Assembly: GCF_021283545.2 (NCBI RefSeq)
Contig: NZ_CP128540.1
Location: 2,577,501 to 2,641,500, forward strand
DNA: 64,000 nucleotides
Direction of reading: 5' to 3'
DNA from: Pseudomonas alloputida
Lineage (GTDB): Bacteria > Pseudomonadota > Gammaproteobacteria > Pseudomonadales > Pseudomonadaceae
Every line of letters begins with the position of its first letter. The stretch's first letter is position 1. The notes under the pieces are model-generated. The model worked only from the letters and a program-made list of their open reading frames with translations, had not been told where the DNA came from and made no database searches. Positions 1 to 9,498 of this stretch are shown here, one piece after another. A program made the position numbers and the translations under genes.

Positions 1-1
1 C

Positions 2-67
2 ACGGCGTTCGAGTCGGATCTGGACGAAGTGCGGATGATCGTGGAGTACCCGTTGTCGATTCTGTGA
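2..67 (+). CDS. C-terminal end of an unidentified protein (partial)
   Basis: An open frame runs in from the left edge of the window and stops at a TGA at 65-67. The 21 visible codons end in VEYPLSIL. A rho-independent terminator follows closely, which supports a genuine gene end. There is too little sequence to assign a family, and no function is proposed. Confidence 0.5.
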   Translation, partial: TAFESDLDEVRMIVEYPLSIL

Positions 68-115
68 TTCCACCTTGGCAACCTTGTTGCTCCTTTGGTT
101 TAGGTGGATTTTCTG

Positions 116-140
116 GCGCTCCGCTTGGGGCGCTTTTTTT
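116..140 (+). terminator. Rho-independent terminator
   Basis: The arms gcgctcc and ggggcgc pair around a gctt loop (one G-U pair) and are followed directly by seven T residues. It lies about 50 bp after the partial gene at the window start and should terminate it. Confidence 0.8.
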
Positions 141-252
141 ATCGGCTTGATCGCCTATCAATCCTGCATTTGCATCAGGTGGTCAGGTGCTACCGGTACG
201 CCGGGGCTATGGGGCTAGACTCAAGGCTCACCTTCGATCTTGGAGCAAGACC

Positions 253-732
253 ATGACTGCCAAGAACACCATCTGCCTGTGGTACGACCACGATGCCGAA
301 GAGGCGGCGAACTTCTACGCCCGAACTTTCCCCGATAGCCGGGTTGTCGCTGTGCACCAGGCTCCCGCCGATTACCCTTCAGGCAAGCAGGGCGATGTGA
401 TCACCGTGGAATTCACGGTAATGGGTATCCCTTGCGTGGGCCTCAATGGTGGCCCGGCCTTCAAGCACTGTGAGGCATTTTCGTTCCAGGTCAGTACCGC
501 GGACCAGGCAGAGACCGACCGCTTGTGGGATGCCATTGTCGGTAACGACGGCGAGGCCAGCGTTTGCGGCTGGTGCAGGGACAAATGGGGGATTTCGTGG
601 CAGATCACTCCACGCATCCTCATCGAAGCCATCGGCCACCCCGACCGTGCGGCGGCCAAGCGTGCGTTCGAGGCCATGATGCAGATGGGCAAGATCGATG
701 TGGCCAAGATAGCGGCGGCGTTGGAAGGTTGA
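253..732 (+). CDS. VOC family (PhnB-like) protein
   Basis: The 159-aa product has the paired beta-alpha-beta-beta-beta layout of the vicinal oxygen chelate fold in the PhnB / 3-demethylubiquinone-methyltransferase-like branch. It has an N-terminal TICLWYDHDAEEA segment, a central GGPAFKHCEAFSF strand and a C-terminal CGWCRDKWGISWQI segment. The ATG at 253 is preferred over the upstream GTG frame because ggagcaag lies about 8 bases before it and family homology starts there. The substrate is unknown; members of this branch are often annotated only as VOC proteins. It appears monocistronic, with a strong terminator after it. Confidence 0.85.
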   Translation: MTAKNTICLWYDHDAEEAANFYARTFPDSRVVAVHQAPADYPSGKQGDVITVEFTVMGIPCVGLNGGPAFKHCEAFSFQVSTADQAETDRLWDAIVGNDGEASVCGWCRDKWGISWQITPRILIEAIGHPDRAAAKRAFEAMMQMGKIDVAKIAAALEG

Positions 733-772
733 AGCAGATCCATGTTTCAGCAGGCGCGGTCTCGCATCGCGA

Positions 773-799
773 ACGGGCTGCTTAGCAGCCCGTGGTTTT
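773..799 (+). terminator. Rho-independent terminator of the VOC gene
   Basis: A perfect 9-bp stem, acgggctgc / gcagcccgt, with a tta loop is followed by ggTTTT. It lies between the convergent VOC and BCCT genes. The T-run is on the plus strand, so it mainly serves the VOC gene. Confidence 0.7.
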
Positions 800-812
800 C
801 GGGTTGACGCCG

Positions 813-2558
813 TCAGTTGCGGGTTACTTCGGCCTCTGCCGCTGTCTTGGCCGATGCCTTCTTCTCCTGCACCACAATGTAGAACTCCTCCCCATGCTTC
901 ATCGCGCCATACAGTACGGCCTTCTCGATCAGCTCGTTGCCGCGCAGGTGGCGCAGCATCATCGGGTCCTTGCGCAGGTCGCGGTACAGCGCCAGGCATA
1001 GCAGCACCATCACCACCACGAATGGCAAGGCCACGACGATGGTCAGGTTCTGCAGCCCGGTCAGTGCCTCGCCAGGGTTACCTGGGTCGCCGATCGCCAG
1101 CATGATGGCCGCCACCGTACCGGTCAGCGTCCCCCAGAAAATCACTGTGCGTCGCGATGGCGCGGTGGTGCCGTGTTCCGACAGCGTGCCCATCACCAGC
1201 GAGGCGGCGTCGGCACCCGAAACAAAAAAGATGCCCACCAGGATCATCACCAGCACCGAGGTTGCCGAGGCCAGCGGGTAGCTGTCCAGCAACTGGTACA
1301 GCGCGTGATTACTGTTGACCGCACCGTTGGCCAGCTGGAAGGCGCCCTCGCGCACGGCCTCGATGGCGGCGCCACCGAAGATGGTGAACCACACCAGGCT
1401 GACCAGGCTTGGCACCAACAGCACCCCGGTAACGAACTGGCGAATGGTGCGACCGCGGCTGATGCGGGCGATGAACATGCCCACGAAAGGCGTCCAGGAG
1501 ATCCACCAGGCCCAGTAGAACACGGTCCAGCCGGCCAGCCAGCTGTTCATCTGTTCGCCGCCGCTGGCGTTGGTGCGGGCCATCATTTCCGGCAGCATCT
1601 TGATGTAGATGCCGAGCGAGGTCGGCAACAGATTGAGCATCAGCAGCGTCGGCCCGACCATGAACACGAACACCGCCAGCACCAGTGCCAGCACCATGTT
1701 GGTGTTGGACAGCCACTGGATACCCTTGCCGATGCCCGACACCGCCGAGGTCACGAAGGCAATGGTCAGCAGAGTGATGATCGAGATGTAGAACAGTTTA
1801 CCGGGGCTTTCGATCCAGCCGTTGTATTCCAGGCCGCCGGCAATCTGCAGCGCCCCAAGGCCCAGCGAGGCGGCCGAGCCGAACAGCGTGGCGAAGATTG
1901 CCATCATGTCGATCAGGCGGCCGAGAGGGCCGTTTGCGTGCTTGCCGATCAGCGGCCGGAAGGCGGCGGAAATCAGCTGCGAGCGGCCACGGCGGAAGGT
2001 GCCGTAGGCGATTACCAGGCCGACGATGGCGTACATGGCCCAAGGGTGCAGGGTCCAATGGAACAAGGTAGTGGCCATTGCCACCTGCATCGCTTCGCTG
2101 GTCTGCCCGCTGGCCGAGCCGGGCGGCGGCGATATGTAGTGCGACAGCGGCTCGGCCACGCCGAAGAACATCAGGCCGATGCCCATGCCGGCGCTGAACA
2201 TCATCGCTACCCAGGACACCGTGCGGAACTCTGGCTGTTCGCCATCGCGGCCCAGCGGCACCCGCCCGTAACGGCTGGCGGCCAGCCACAGCACGAACAC
2301 CACGAAGAGGGAGGAGGTGAGCACGAAGAACCAGCCGAAATTGAGAATGACCCAGGATTGCGCGCTGGAAGCGCTGCTGGCCAGGCTGGCCTGGTTGAGG
2401 AAGCCCCAGAGCACGAAGGCGATGGCCAGGAGGCTGGTGAAACCAAAGACGATCCAGTCAAGCTTGCCCTCGAAATGTCGATCCTGGCGGGCTTCTGCGG
2501 TTTTCGAGGGGTCTGTGACGCCAAGATCGAGTGTTTCGGGGATGTGTTCCTTTGCCAT
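813..2558 (-). CDS. betT: BCCT family (choline/betaine/carnitine) transporter, BetT-like
   Basis: A 581-aa inner-membrane protein with about 12 hydrophobic segments. It contains the glycine-rich SAGMGIGLMFFGVAEP segment and the tryptophan-rich WTVFYWAWWISWTPFVGMF signature of betaine-choline-carnitine transporters. The family takes up quaternary ammonium compounds with ions as osmoprotectants or carbon source. The start MAKEHIPE is chosen because upstream codons of the longer frame lack membrane-protein or family character. The C-terminal cytoplasmic tail is short, unlike the long osmosensing tail of E. coli BetT, so this may be a catabolic importer. The gene is divergent from the small gene at 2872. 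Confidence 0.85.
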   Translation of the reverse strand: MAKEHIPETLDLGVTDPSKTAEARQDRHFEGKLDWIVFGFTSLLAIAFVLWGFLNQASLASSASSAQSWVILNFGWFFVLTSSLFVVFVLWLAASRYGRVPLGRDGEQPEFRTVSWVAMMFSAGMGIGLMFFGVAEPLSHYISPPPGSASGQTSEAMQVAMATTLFHWTLHPWAMYAIVGLVIAYGTFRRGRSQLISAAFRPLIGKHANGPLGRLIDMMAIFATLFGSAASLGLGALQIAGGLEYNGWIESPGKLFYISIITLLTIAFVTSAVSGIGKGIQWLSNTNMVLALVLAVFVFMVGPTLLMLNLLPTSLGIYIKMLPEMMARTNASGGEQMNSWLAGWTVFYWAWWISWTPFVGMFIARISRGRTIRQFVTGVLLVPSLVSLVWFTIFGGAAIEAVREGAFQLANGAVNSNHALYQLLDSYPLASATSVLVMILVGIFFVSGADAASLVMGTLSEHGTTAPSRRTVIFWGTLTGTVAAIMLAIGDPGNPGEALTGLQNLTIVVALPFVVVMVLLCLALYRDLRKDPMMLRHLRGNELIEKAVLYGAMKHGEEFYIVVQEKKASAKTAAEAEVTRN

Positions 2559-2871
2559 GTATGATGAGGCCCCATTTGTGTATTGCCTGGACGCGCAGGC
2601 TTGTTGTGTGGGCTGCCGAGCACGATGACGGCCTCGGCGGGGTGGATTGCTGGCGGGATTATCCTGCGCAGCAGATAGCGGCTCATGTCCCCATAACGCC
2701 ATGGGGCGTCCATTGCGCGACTTGGCAAATACTTTTAGTTCTGGGGGCAATGGCCCTTTCTGCCTCGGCTTCTGGTACCCTGATGGGCATAACCCGGGAC
2801 CGCACATACGAGCATCGTAGAAGCGCTGCTGCTTGTGGGCCTGGCCGCACAGGAAACGGAGATTCGTCATA
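2559..2871. other. Divergent intergenic region betT / small ORF
   Basis: A 313-bp gap between divergent genes that must hold both promoters. No convincing small gene, tRNA or strong hairpin is seen. It contains AT-richer stretches around 2725-2760 (gcaaatacttttagttctg) that could form part of a promoter, but no definite -35/-10 pair is assigned. Confidence 0.4.
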
Positions 2872-3189
2872 ATGGCCACTGACCGTGTGAGCCTGATTCA
2901 TTTCGATAAATTGAGCATGAGCCCTGCCGCTGCCGACCGGTTCCAGAAAGCCCTCGACGCGCTGGAAGCGCTCAAGCTGCAGGACCGTTACGTGTATCTC
3001 ATCGCTCCTTATCTGGGTGATATCGCTGACGCCTCCGACGCCGAGCAACTGGCAACAGCCCTGGAGCAGGGCCTGCGCGTGGTCGAAGAGTTGCGGGTGG
3101 CCAGGTCGGTCACCAAGGTCAAGGCCGAGGAAGTGCGCCAGGTGTTCCACAGTGCTGGCGAACGTGCGCGGGCAGAACTGCCTGGCTGA
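2872..3189 (+). CDS. Conserved hypothetical protein (105 aa), helical
   Basis: A small soluble protein with heptad-like leucine/alanine helices (AADRFQKALDALEAL; LATALEQGLRVVEEL) and a charged C-terminus. It has no signal peptide or membrane segment. I do not recognise a named domain. It is followed after 8 bp by the DUF1289 gene and then the LysE gene, all on the same strand, so the three are probably cotranscribed. Confidence 0.7.
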   Translation: MATDRVSLIHFDKLSMSPAAADRFQKALDALEALKLQDRYVYLIAPYLGDIADASDAEQLATALEQGLRVVEELRVARSVTKVKAEEVRQVFHSAGERARAELPG

Positions 3190-3197
3190 GTAGTGGC

Positions 3198-3398
3198 ATG
3201 GCCAAAGACATCGACAACCCCTGCGTCTCGTTATGCGAGCTCAACAGCGAACTGTGCGTGAGCTGCGGCCGTACCCGTGACGAAATCCGCAAGTGGCGGG
3301 GCATGAAGCGGCCCGAGAAAATGGCCACTGTGCAGCGTGCGGCGACGCGAATGAAGGCTATCGCCAAAAAGGCGGCCAAGCGGCAGAATGCCGGCTGA
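3198..3398 (+). CDS. DUF1289 family small cysteine protein
   Basis: The 66-aa product has the DUF1289 pattern: NPCVSLCELN near the N-terminus, then LCVSCGRTRDEIRKW, giving four cysteines as C-x3-C and C-x2-C, followed by a lysine/arginine-rich tail. The cysteine arrangement suggests metal or Fe-S binding, which is inference. Some family members are fused or adjacent to redox enzymes. It is short but complete, and only 8 bp downstream of the previous gene. Confidence 0.85.
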   Translation: MAKDIDNPCVSLCELNSELCVSCGRTRDEIRKWRGMKRPEKMATVQRAATRMKAIAKKAAKRQNAG

Positions 3399-3448
3399 AC
3401 CTGCGTGCAATTGACGCAGCCTTTCCTGTTTGTCTGACGAGCCTGAAA

Positions 3449-4090
3449 ATGGATTCTCACTCGCTGTTCGCGTTTACCCTGGTCGCCGCCATCGCGATCG
3501 CCAGCCCAGGCCCTGCCACCTTGATGGCTATCAACAACAGCCTTGCCCATGGCCAACGCAGCGCGATCTGGTCGTCGCTGGGCAATGGCACGGGTCTGTT
3601 CTGTCTGTCGGCAGCGGCCATGCTGGGGCTAGGCGCACTGCTGGCCAGTTCTGAAGTACTGTTCAATGCCGTGAAGATCCTGGGGGCGGGCTACCTGTTC
3701 TACCTGGGCGCGCGACAACTGCTGAAGAAGAGCCCGATGCTGGAGCAGGGGGCCGCAGAGCGTTCAGCCAAGGTGCGGCCCACGCCGCTGAAACTGTTCA
3801 AATCGGCCTTTCTCACTGCAGTGACCAACCCGAAGGCGACCATGTTCTTTACTGCACTGTTCCCGCAGTTCATCGACCAGGGGGCTGCGCTGTTGCCGCA
3901 GTTCCTGACCTTGACCGGGATTTTCGTGGCCTTGTCGCTCACTTCGCTAAGCGCGTATGCCGCCCTGGCTGCGCGGGCCAAGGGGGTGCTGACCCGGCCG
4001 TCGCTGTCGCGCTGGGTGAACAGGGTGGTGGGCACCACCTTTATCGGTTTTGGCGCGGCGATCCTGGCGATGCGACGGCAGGGTGCCTGA
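3449..4090 (+). CDS. LysE/RhtB family amino-acid exporter
   Basis: A 213-aa inner-membrane protein with about six hydrophobic segments. It has the N-terminal ASPGPATLMAINNSLAHG signature of the LysE/RhtB superfamily and the mid-protein FLTAVTNPKATMFF motif. Members export amino acids or their derivatives using the proton gradient. The ATG at 3449 begins right at the first membrane helix as expected. The substrate cannot be deduced. It is the last gene of the presumed three-gene unit from 2872. Confidence 0.85.
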   Translation: MDSHSLFAFTLVAAIAIASPGPATLMAINNSLAHGQRSAIWSSLGNGTGLFCLSAAAMLGLGALLASSEVLFNAVKILGAGYLFYLGARQLLKKSPMLEQGAAERSAKVRPTPLKLFKSAFLTAVTNPKATMFFTALFPQFIDQGAALLPQFLTLTGIFVALSLTSLSAYAALAARAKGVLTRPSLSRWVNRVVGTTFIGFGAAILAMRRQGA

Positions 4091-4297
4091 AACGCCCAGT
4101 TTTTCGCCGGCCGTGCAGGCGCTCACTGTCTGTCCTTCGGCAGATTTATCAACGGGACGATGAAAGGTTCGTCTGCGGGTTGCTGATGGTCCAGACTGTC
4201 TACAGCGCGCAGATGATAGCTGCAGGCGACCACGGCAGGTGGCAGCCTTTGGCCACTACGCCGGATCGCCGGGTGTTTCATGTGCCGAGGGTCGTAG

Positions 4298-5086
4298 ATG
4301 ATCGAGCGTTGCTTTCGCCACGTCTTGCTCCTGATGTGCCTGTCACTGCTGCCCCTGGCTGCAACAGCGGATGATGCATGCCTACGGCTGACCGCCACAG
4401 GCAACCCGGAATACCCCCCGTACCTGTGGCGCGACCCGCTGAACCCTCAGCGACTGATCGGTGCCAATGCCGACCTGCTCAAATACCTGGGCAAGCAGTT
4501 GGGGCTGGAGATAGAGGTGGTTTACGCCGGGCCGTGGTCACGAGCCCAGGAAGAAGTGCGCACCGGGCGGATCGACTTGATGGCCGGGTATTTCCTGACC
4601 GAAGCGCGCCGGCAGCATGTGGACTTCATTGCCCCGCCGTTTTTGCGCACACCCAGCGTCATCTGGGTGCGCCAGGACAATGCCTTTGCCTACCAGCAAT
4701 GGGCCGACCTCAAAGGCCGCAAGGGTGGCACTCTGGTCAACAATAGCCACGGCCAACAGTTCGATGAATACGCCCAGGCCAGTCTCACCCTCGAAGCGGT
4801 GCCCACTGCCAGGCAGGCGTTCGAGAAGCTGATGCACAAGCGCAGCGATTACGTGGTGTACGAGCAGTATCCTGGCATGGCGCTGGCGCGCACATTGGGC
4901 ATCGCAGCCACTGTGCAGGTTTTGCAGCCACCGGTGTCCAGCGAAGGGTTGTACCTGGCAATCTCACATGAGTCGCCTTGCAACCGGCCACTGCTGCGTG
5001 AGGCGCTGGCGCGGGAGATGGCGAAGATCGTTGGCGGGGCCTTGCCCGAGCAGTGGTTGAAACAGAATCTGGAGCGGTGGCAGTGA
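4298..5086 (+). CDS. Periplasmic family-3 solute-binding-like protein
   Basis: A 262-aa protein with a signal peptide (LLMCLSLLPLAATADD, cleavage near residue 25). It then has the bacterial extracellular solute-binding protein family 3 fold: PEYPPYLW, ANADLLKYLGKQLG, and GRIDLMAGYFLTEARRQHVDF. No ABC permease or ATPase genes lie alongside, so it may serve a distant transporter or act as a sensor-type binding protein. The two nearest cysteines (DDACLR; ESPCNRP) could form a disulfide. It is probably monocistronic and convergent with the cytochrome gene. Confidence 0.8.
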   Translation: MIERCFRHVLLLMCLSLLPLAATADDACLRLTATGNPEYPPYLWRDPLNPQRLIGANADLLKYLGKQLGLEIEVVYAGPWSRAQEEVRTGRIDLMAGYFLTEARRQHVDFIAPPFLRTPSVIWVRQDNAFAYQQWADLKGRKGGTLVNNSHGQQFDEYAQASLTLEAVPTARQAFEKLMHKRSDYVVYEQYPGMALARTLGIAATVQVLQPPVSSEGLYLAISHESPCNRPLLREALAREMAKIVGGALPEQWLKQNLERWQ

Positions 5087-5155
5087 CAGAGTGGCTCATG
5101 TGCTGCGCGGTCTTTGTTGGGGGCAGCCTCGCGTCGGTACATGTGCCACTCCAAT

Positions 5156-6499
5156 TCAACGCATATGCAAGATGATAGGGCTGCTGCTGGCCGGGTCGGT
5201 ATGCCCACGCAGCTTGCCTACCGCCTGCGCATCCACCGCACCCCCCTGGTTGCCCCAGGCCGTACGCACAAAGCTGAGCACGTCGGCAATCTCCTGATCA
5301 CTCAACTGCTCGCGCAAAGCCGGCATGCGATAGGCGTCCGGCACCCCTGCAGCCACCACCCGCTGCGAACCATTGAGCGTGATATTGATTGCCGAGGCGC
5401 TCTCCTTGGCCAGTGCCGAGGTCGCCCCGGCCAAGGGCGGCATCCATTCGGCCTGGCCCTTGCCGTCCAGGCCATGGCACGACGCACAGCGTGTCACGTA
5501 GGTGCGCGCTCCCGGGCTGTCCAGCCGTGTCGCTAGCGATTCGGCCTGGTAATGCCATGGCGCGCCGTCCCGTTGGGGGTCGCCGGGCAGCGACTTCAGG
5601 TAGTGAGCGATGGCAGCCAGGTCGTCATCATGCATGAATTGCGTGGAGTTGTTGAACGCCTCGGTCATCGAACCATATACCACTGCATGCCGGTTGCGCC
5701 CGGTCTTCAGGAACTGCGCGATCTCTGCCTCGCTCCAGCGCCCCAGCCCGGTGTTGTGATCGGCGCGTAGGCTGGGTGCATACCAGCCGTCGAGCAGTGC
5801 GCCGGACAGGAACGGCTTGCCGCTGTCATCCAGCGCCTTTTCATTGAAGGCCAGGCCACGTGGCGTATGGCAACTGCCGCAGTGTCCGGGGCCCTGGACG
5901 ATATAGGCGCCACGGTTCCACTGTGCATCCTGCCCGGCCTTGTCGGTGTAAGGCGTAGTGGCGGCGAACAGGCCGTTCCACAAGGCGATGGGCCAGCGCA
6001 GGTTCAGCGGCCAGGGGATGTCGCTGCCCAGGTTGGCCTGCCGCGCCGGTTGCACGCCGTGCATGAAGAACGCATACAGCGCCTTGACATCATCATCGCT
6101 GAGCTTGGCGTAGGACGGGTAAGGCATCGCCGGGTACAGCCGTCGGCCACCCGGCGCGACACCCTGGCGCACGGCGCGGTCGAAGTCGGCCAGGGTGTAG
6201 TTACCGATGCCGCTGTCGCGGTCGGGGGTGATGTTGGTGGCGTGGATTGCCCCCAGCGGGGTGGCCATTTCCAGTCCGCCGGCGAACGGTTTGCCACCCG
6301 GCAGGCTATGGCAGGCCACGCAGTCACTGAGCCGGGCGACGTATTCGCCGCGGCTGACCAGCGCCGGGTCGGCAGCAGTGGCCTGTGCGTCGGCAAACGG
6401 CGATGCGGGTTCACGGGTGACATACCAGGCCAGCAGGCCCGCCGCGACCAGGCACGGCAGCGCCAGCCAGCCAGCGGTTCTTGCGAAACGATGGGTCAT
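5156..6499 (-). CDS. Tri-haem c-type cytochrome, electron acceptor of the molybdenum hydroxylase
   Basis: A 447-aa protein with an N-terminal membrane anchor or signal (residues 10-27). It has three CxxCH haem-c motifs at residues 60-64 (CVACH), 207-211 (CGSCH) and 338-342 (CASCH), the arrangement of the cytochrome subunit of membrane alcohol dehydrogenases (AdhB type). It lies 18 bp after the Mo-subunit gene. It most likely passes electrons from the periplasmic hydroxylase to the respiratory chain. The three genes form one operon reading 9228 to 5156. Confidence 0.88.
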   Translation of the reverse strand: MTHRFARTAGWLALPCLVAAGLLAWYVTREPASPFADAQATAADPALVSRGEYVARLSDCVACHSLPGGKPFAGGLEMATPLGAIHATNITPDRDSGIGNYTLADFDRAVRQGVAPGGRRLYPAMPYPSYAKLSDDDVKALYAFFMHGVQPARQANLGSDIPWPLNLRWPIALWNGLFAATTPYTDKAGQDAQWNRGAYIVQGPGHCGSCHTPRGLAFNEKALDDSGKPFLSGALLDGWYAPSLRADHNTGLGRWSEAEIAQFLKTGRNRHAVVYGSMTEAFNNSTQFMHDDDLAAIAHYLKSLPGDPQRDGAPWHYQAESLATRLDSPGARTYVTRCASCHGLDGKGQAEWMPPLAGATSALAKESASAINITLNGSQRVVAAGVPDAYRMPALREQLSDQEIADVLSFVRTAWGNQGGAVDAQAVGKLRGHTDPASSSPIILHMR

Positions 6500-6517
6500 G
6501 AGGCGTCCCTTGTGCGA

Positions 6518-8773
6518 TCAGCTGAAGGTGTGGCGGCTCAATGGCAAACTGCGCACGCGCTGGCCAGTGAGCTGCGCGACCGCGTTGGCCACCGCCGGGG
6601 CCACGGCGGGCAGCGGTGGTTCGCCGATGCCGCCCATCTTCGCCCCGCTTTCGATGATGCGCACATGCACCCGCGCCATCCGCGAAGGCGGCAGGATCGG
6701 GTACAGGTCGTAATTGCGTGCGCGCGGCTTGCCATCCACGTACACCGCTTCTTCCACCAGCGTCTGCGACAGGCCCAGGGCGACGGCGCCGTTGACCTGA
6801 TGCTCGATGATCGCCGGGTTGACGATGCTGCCCGGGTCGATGGCTTGCCAGATGTCGTGCACCCTGACCTGGCCGTTGTCGATCGAAACCTCGGCAATGA
6901 CCGCAGCCTCCGAGCCGAACGGTGAGGCCATGGCCACGCCGCGTGCGCGCTTGCTGCCGTCCTCGGCGGTGAACGGTCCGCGCTTCCAGCCGCCGGACAA
7001 GTCGGCCACTGCGTTCAGCAGGTTGGTCAGTCTCGGGTTGTCGCGCAGCAGGTGCAGGCGCAGTTCAAACGGGTCCTTGCCACCTTTGTCCGCCAGTTCG
7101 TCCAGGAATGATTCGTAGAAGAAGTCGTTCAGCGAGTTACCTACCGAGCGCCAGTAACCAAGCATGGCCGGGCCTTTGACGTAGATCTGGGCAATGCGCT
7201 TGTTGGCGATGGCGTAGGACTTGCCTGACAGCCCCTCAAGCGCGGTCGGGTCGATCTTCTCCCCTTGTTTTCCAGCAAGGGCCTCGGTTGGGCCCTCGGT
7301 GGCGCTGACCGCCTCGAGCGCCACTGGCATACCGTCTGCGTCCAGCCCGGCGCGGAACTTCACCACTGCGACGGGGCGCAGTACATCGCGCAAGAACTCC
7401 TCTTCGCGACTCCAGATAAGCTTCACCGGCCGGCCAACCGCTTTGGCCAGGGCAATGGCCTGCGGGTAGGGGTTGGCAGAGTCGTACAGGAAGTGGCGGC
7501 CAAAGAAGCCGCCCAGCAGCGGCGAGTGCAGGTTGATTTGTGCAGGCTCCAGGCCAGTGCGTCTGGCAATGTCGTCACGGAACATGTCCGGGGCCTGGTT
7601 GGGCAGCCAGACGTCGAGGCTGCCGTCCGGGTTGAAGCGGGCGAGGGCGGACGGTGGCTCCAGCTGGGCATGGTTCAGGTACTGGTTGTGGTAGCTGGCC
7701 TCGACCTTGGTCTTGGCGTTGGCCAAGGCGCCGGCAATATCCCCTTCGTTCTCTTCATCACGGGACGGCCCTTGCACCGTCGCGAGGTGTTCGCGCCAGG
7801 CGTCGCTGGAAAAATCGGCCGGCATCGGTCGCACTTTGCTGTCGGCAGCCGGTTCTTTCCAGTCCACCTGAATCGCCTCCACTGCACGCTTGGCGTGCCA
7901 CCAGCGCTCGGCGACCACAGCCACGGCGCCTGGCAGCTGATGCACAGAATGTACGCCTTTCATGGCCTTGATCTGGTCTTCGTTGCGCAGGCTGCCAACC
8001 GTCATGCCCAGGCGCGGTGCATGCTGCACGGCAGCGTGGAGCATGCCGTCGACCTTGATGTCGATGCAGTACTGGGCCTTGCCGGTGGACTTGTCGTAGG
8101 CATCCAGGCGGCGTACGGGCTTTCCAATCCAGCGAAACTGGCTGGGGTCGCGCAGCTTGACGCTGGCCGGGTCGGGCACCGGCAGGTCCATGGCGCGACC
8201 GGCCAGCTCACCGTAGGGTACGGAACGTCCGGTCGTGGTATGTACTACGTTACCCGGTGTGGTAGAAAGCTCATCGACCGGTACACCCAGGTGTTCGGCG
8301 CCCGCCTGCAGCAGCATGCCCCGGGCGAGCGCGCCCAGACGGCGCATGGTGGGGTAGCTCATGCGCACCGACATGCTGCCACCGGTGATGCGCATGCCGT
8401 TCTCCATCACCACGTAGGCTTCGCCCGGTGGTGCGCTATCGACCACGAAATGGGCCGGGTCGACATCCAGCTCTTCACCCACAATCTGCGCCATGGCGGT
8501 GAAAGGGCCTTGCCCGCCTTCCATAAAGGGGCTCAGCAGGCGCACCGTGCCGTCCGGGCGAATCTCCAGAAATGCAGGCACCTGGGTGCCGCGTTCCGCA
8601 GTTGCCGCAGCGGCGGCTGCTGCCTGCACGCGGGCCGAGCCCATGGGCAGGCCGAAACCTAGCACCAGGGCACCGACTGCGGTGCCGGCAAGAAAGCGCC
8701 GACGTGACAGGTTGACCGTTTCGCCCCGCTGCAGCCTGAGCAGTTCGGCGGGTGTATCGACTGGCGTGTTCAT
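6518..8773 (-). CDS. iorB: Molybdopterin-binding subunit of an aldehyde/isoquinoline oxidoreductase
   Basis: A 751-aa protein of the xanthine oxidase large-subunit superfamily in the IorB branch (mono-oxo Mo enzymes with molybdopterin cytosine dinucleotide). It begins with a twin-arginine motif (SRRRFLAGTAVGAL, residues 23-36), so it should be exported folded with its cofactor. Later segments include HAQLEPPSALARF, GGFFGRHFLYDS and, near the end, KMGGIGEPPLPAVAPAVANAV with the family's catalytic-glutamate-type GEP motif. Its start codon overlaps the stop of the 2Fe-2S gene by one base (TGATG). The true substrate may be an aldehyde or N-heterocycle. Confidence 0.88.
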   Translation of the reverse strand: MNTPVDTPAELLRLQRGETVNLSRRRFLAGTAVGALVLGFGLPMGSARVQAAAAAAATAERGTQVPAFLEIRPDGTVRLLSPFMEGGQGPFTAMAQIVGEELDVDPAHFVVDSAPPGEAYVVMENGMRITGGSMSVRMSYPTMRRLGALARGMLLQAGAEHLGVPVDELSTTPGNVVHTTTGRSVPYGELAGRAMDLPVPDPASVKLRDPSQFRWIGKPVRRLDAYDKSTGKAQYCIDIKVDGMLHAAVQHAPRLGMTVGSLRNEDQIKAMKGVHSVHQLPGAVAVVAERWWHAKRAVEAIQVDWKEPAADSKVRPMPADFSSDAWREHLATVQGPSRDEENEGDIAGALANAKTKVEASYHNQYLNHAQLEPPSALARFNPDGSLDVWLPNQAPDMFRDDIARRTGLEPAQINLHSPLLGGFFGRHFLYDSANPYPQAIALAKAVGRPVKLIWSREEEFLRDVLRPVAVVKFRAGLDADGMPVALEAVSATEGPTEALAGKQGEKIDPTALEGLSGKSYAIANKRIAQIYVKGPAMLGYWRSVGNSLNDFFYESFLDELADKGGKDPFELRLHLLRDNPRLTNLLNAVADLSGGWKRGPFTAEDGSKRARGVAMASPFGSEAAVIAEVSIDNGQVRVHDIWQAIDPGSIVNPAIIEHQVNGAVALGLSQTLVEEAVYVDGKPRARNYDLYPILPPSRMARVHVRIIESGAKMGGIGEPPLPAVAPAVANAVAQLTGQRVRSLPLSRHTFS

Positions 8774-9228
8774 CAGGCCTGCTCCCCCTGGGCCAGGTCA
8801 TGCACAGCGGCATGGATGGCGTTGTAGGTGCCGCAGCGGCACAGGTTGACCATGGCTGCATCGATCTGCGCATCGCTGGGTTTGGGCGTGTGCTTGAGCA
8901 GCGCCGTGGCTGCCATGACCTGGCCAGACTGGCAATAGCCGCATTGAGCCACCTGGTGCTCGACCCAGGCGGCGACCACCCGTTTGCCGACGGGGTCGGC
9001 TTCGATCGCCTCGATGGTGGTGACCTCACGCCCCACCACACCGGCCACCGGGGTAACGCAGGCGCGCACCACATTGCCGTCCACCAGCACCGAACAGGCG
9101 CCGCACTGGGCCAAGCCGCAGCCATACTTGGTGCCGGTCAGCCCCAGGTCATCGCGGATTACCCACAGCAGGGGCGTGTCGGCGTCCGCCTCGACCTGAT
9201 AGGTCTTCTGGTTGATGCGTAGTTCCAT
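8773..9228 (-). CDS. iorA: [2Fe-2S] subunit of the molybdenum hydroxylase
   Basis: A 151-aa protein with a plant-type ferredoxin domain first (C37, C42, C45, C57: [15 protein letters not shown]) and then the helical [2Fe-2S]-binding domain (C96-x2-C99 and C130-x-C132: CGYCQSG, LCRCGTY). This is the full cysteine set of the family. It moves electrons from the Mo centre to the cytochrome subunit. It has no signal of its own and is presumably exported with the Tat-tagged large subunit. It is the first gene of the operon. Confidence 0.92.
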   Translation of the reverse strand: MELRINQKTYQVEADADTPLLWVIRDDLGLTGTKYGCGLAQCGACSVLVDGNVVRACVTPVAGVVGREVTTIEAIEADPVGKRVVAAWVEHQVAQCGYCQSGQVMAATALLKHTPKPSDAQIDAAMVNLCRCGTYNAIHAAVHDLAQGEQA

Positions 9229-9498
9229 GGTTTCACCTGCCCGTCACGGTTGTTGTCGCTGTGTTTTATCTGCATGGGGAATACGTTGTCCCCCGGTGCA
9301 GAAACGCTAGCACAGGAGGATGACCGCTGGTCTGGTGGCGGGGGTGACTTCAGAGGATCAGGCAAGTAATCCGGCGGAATACGCAAGCCAGCTTCGAAAA
9401 ATCAAGCCTGCAGTCGGCGTTGAACAGGACTTGCGCAACGAAAACCCGGATAATGCCGGCCAATTTCGTTTTGCACGCTTAAATCACGGTAATCCCGC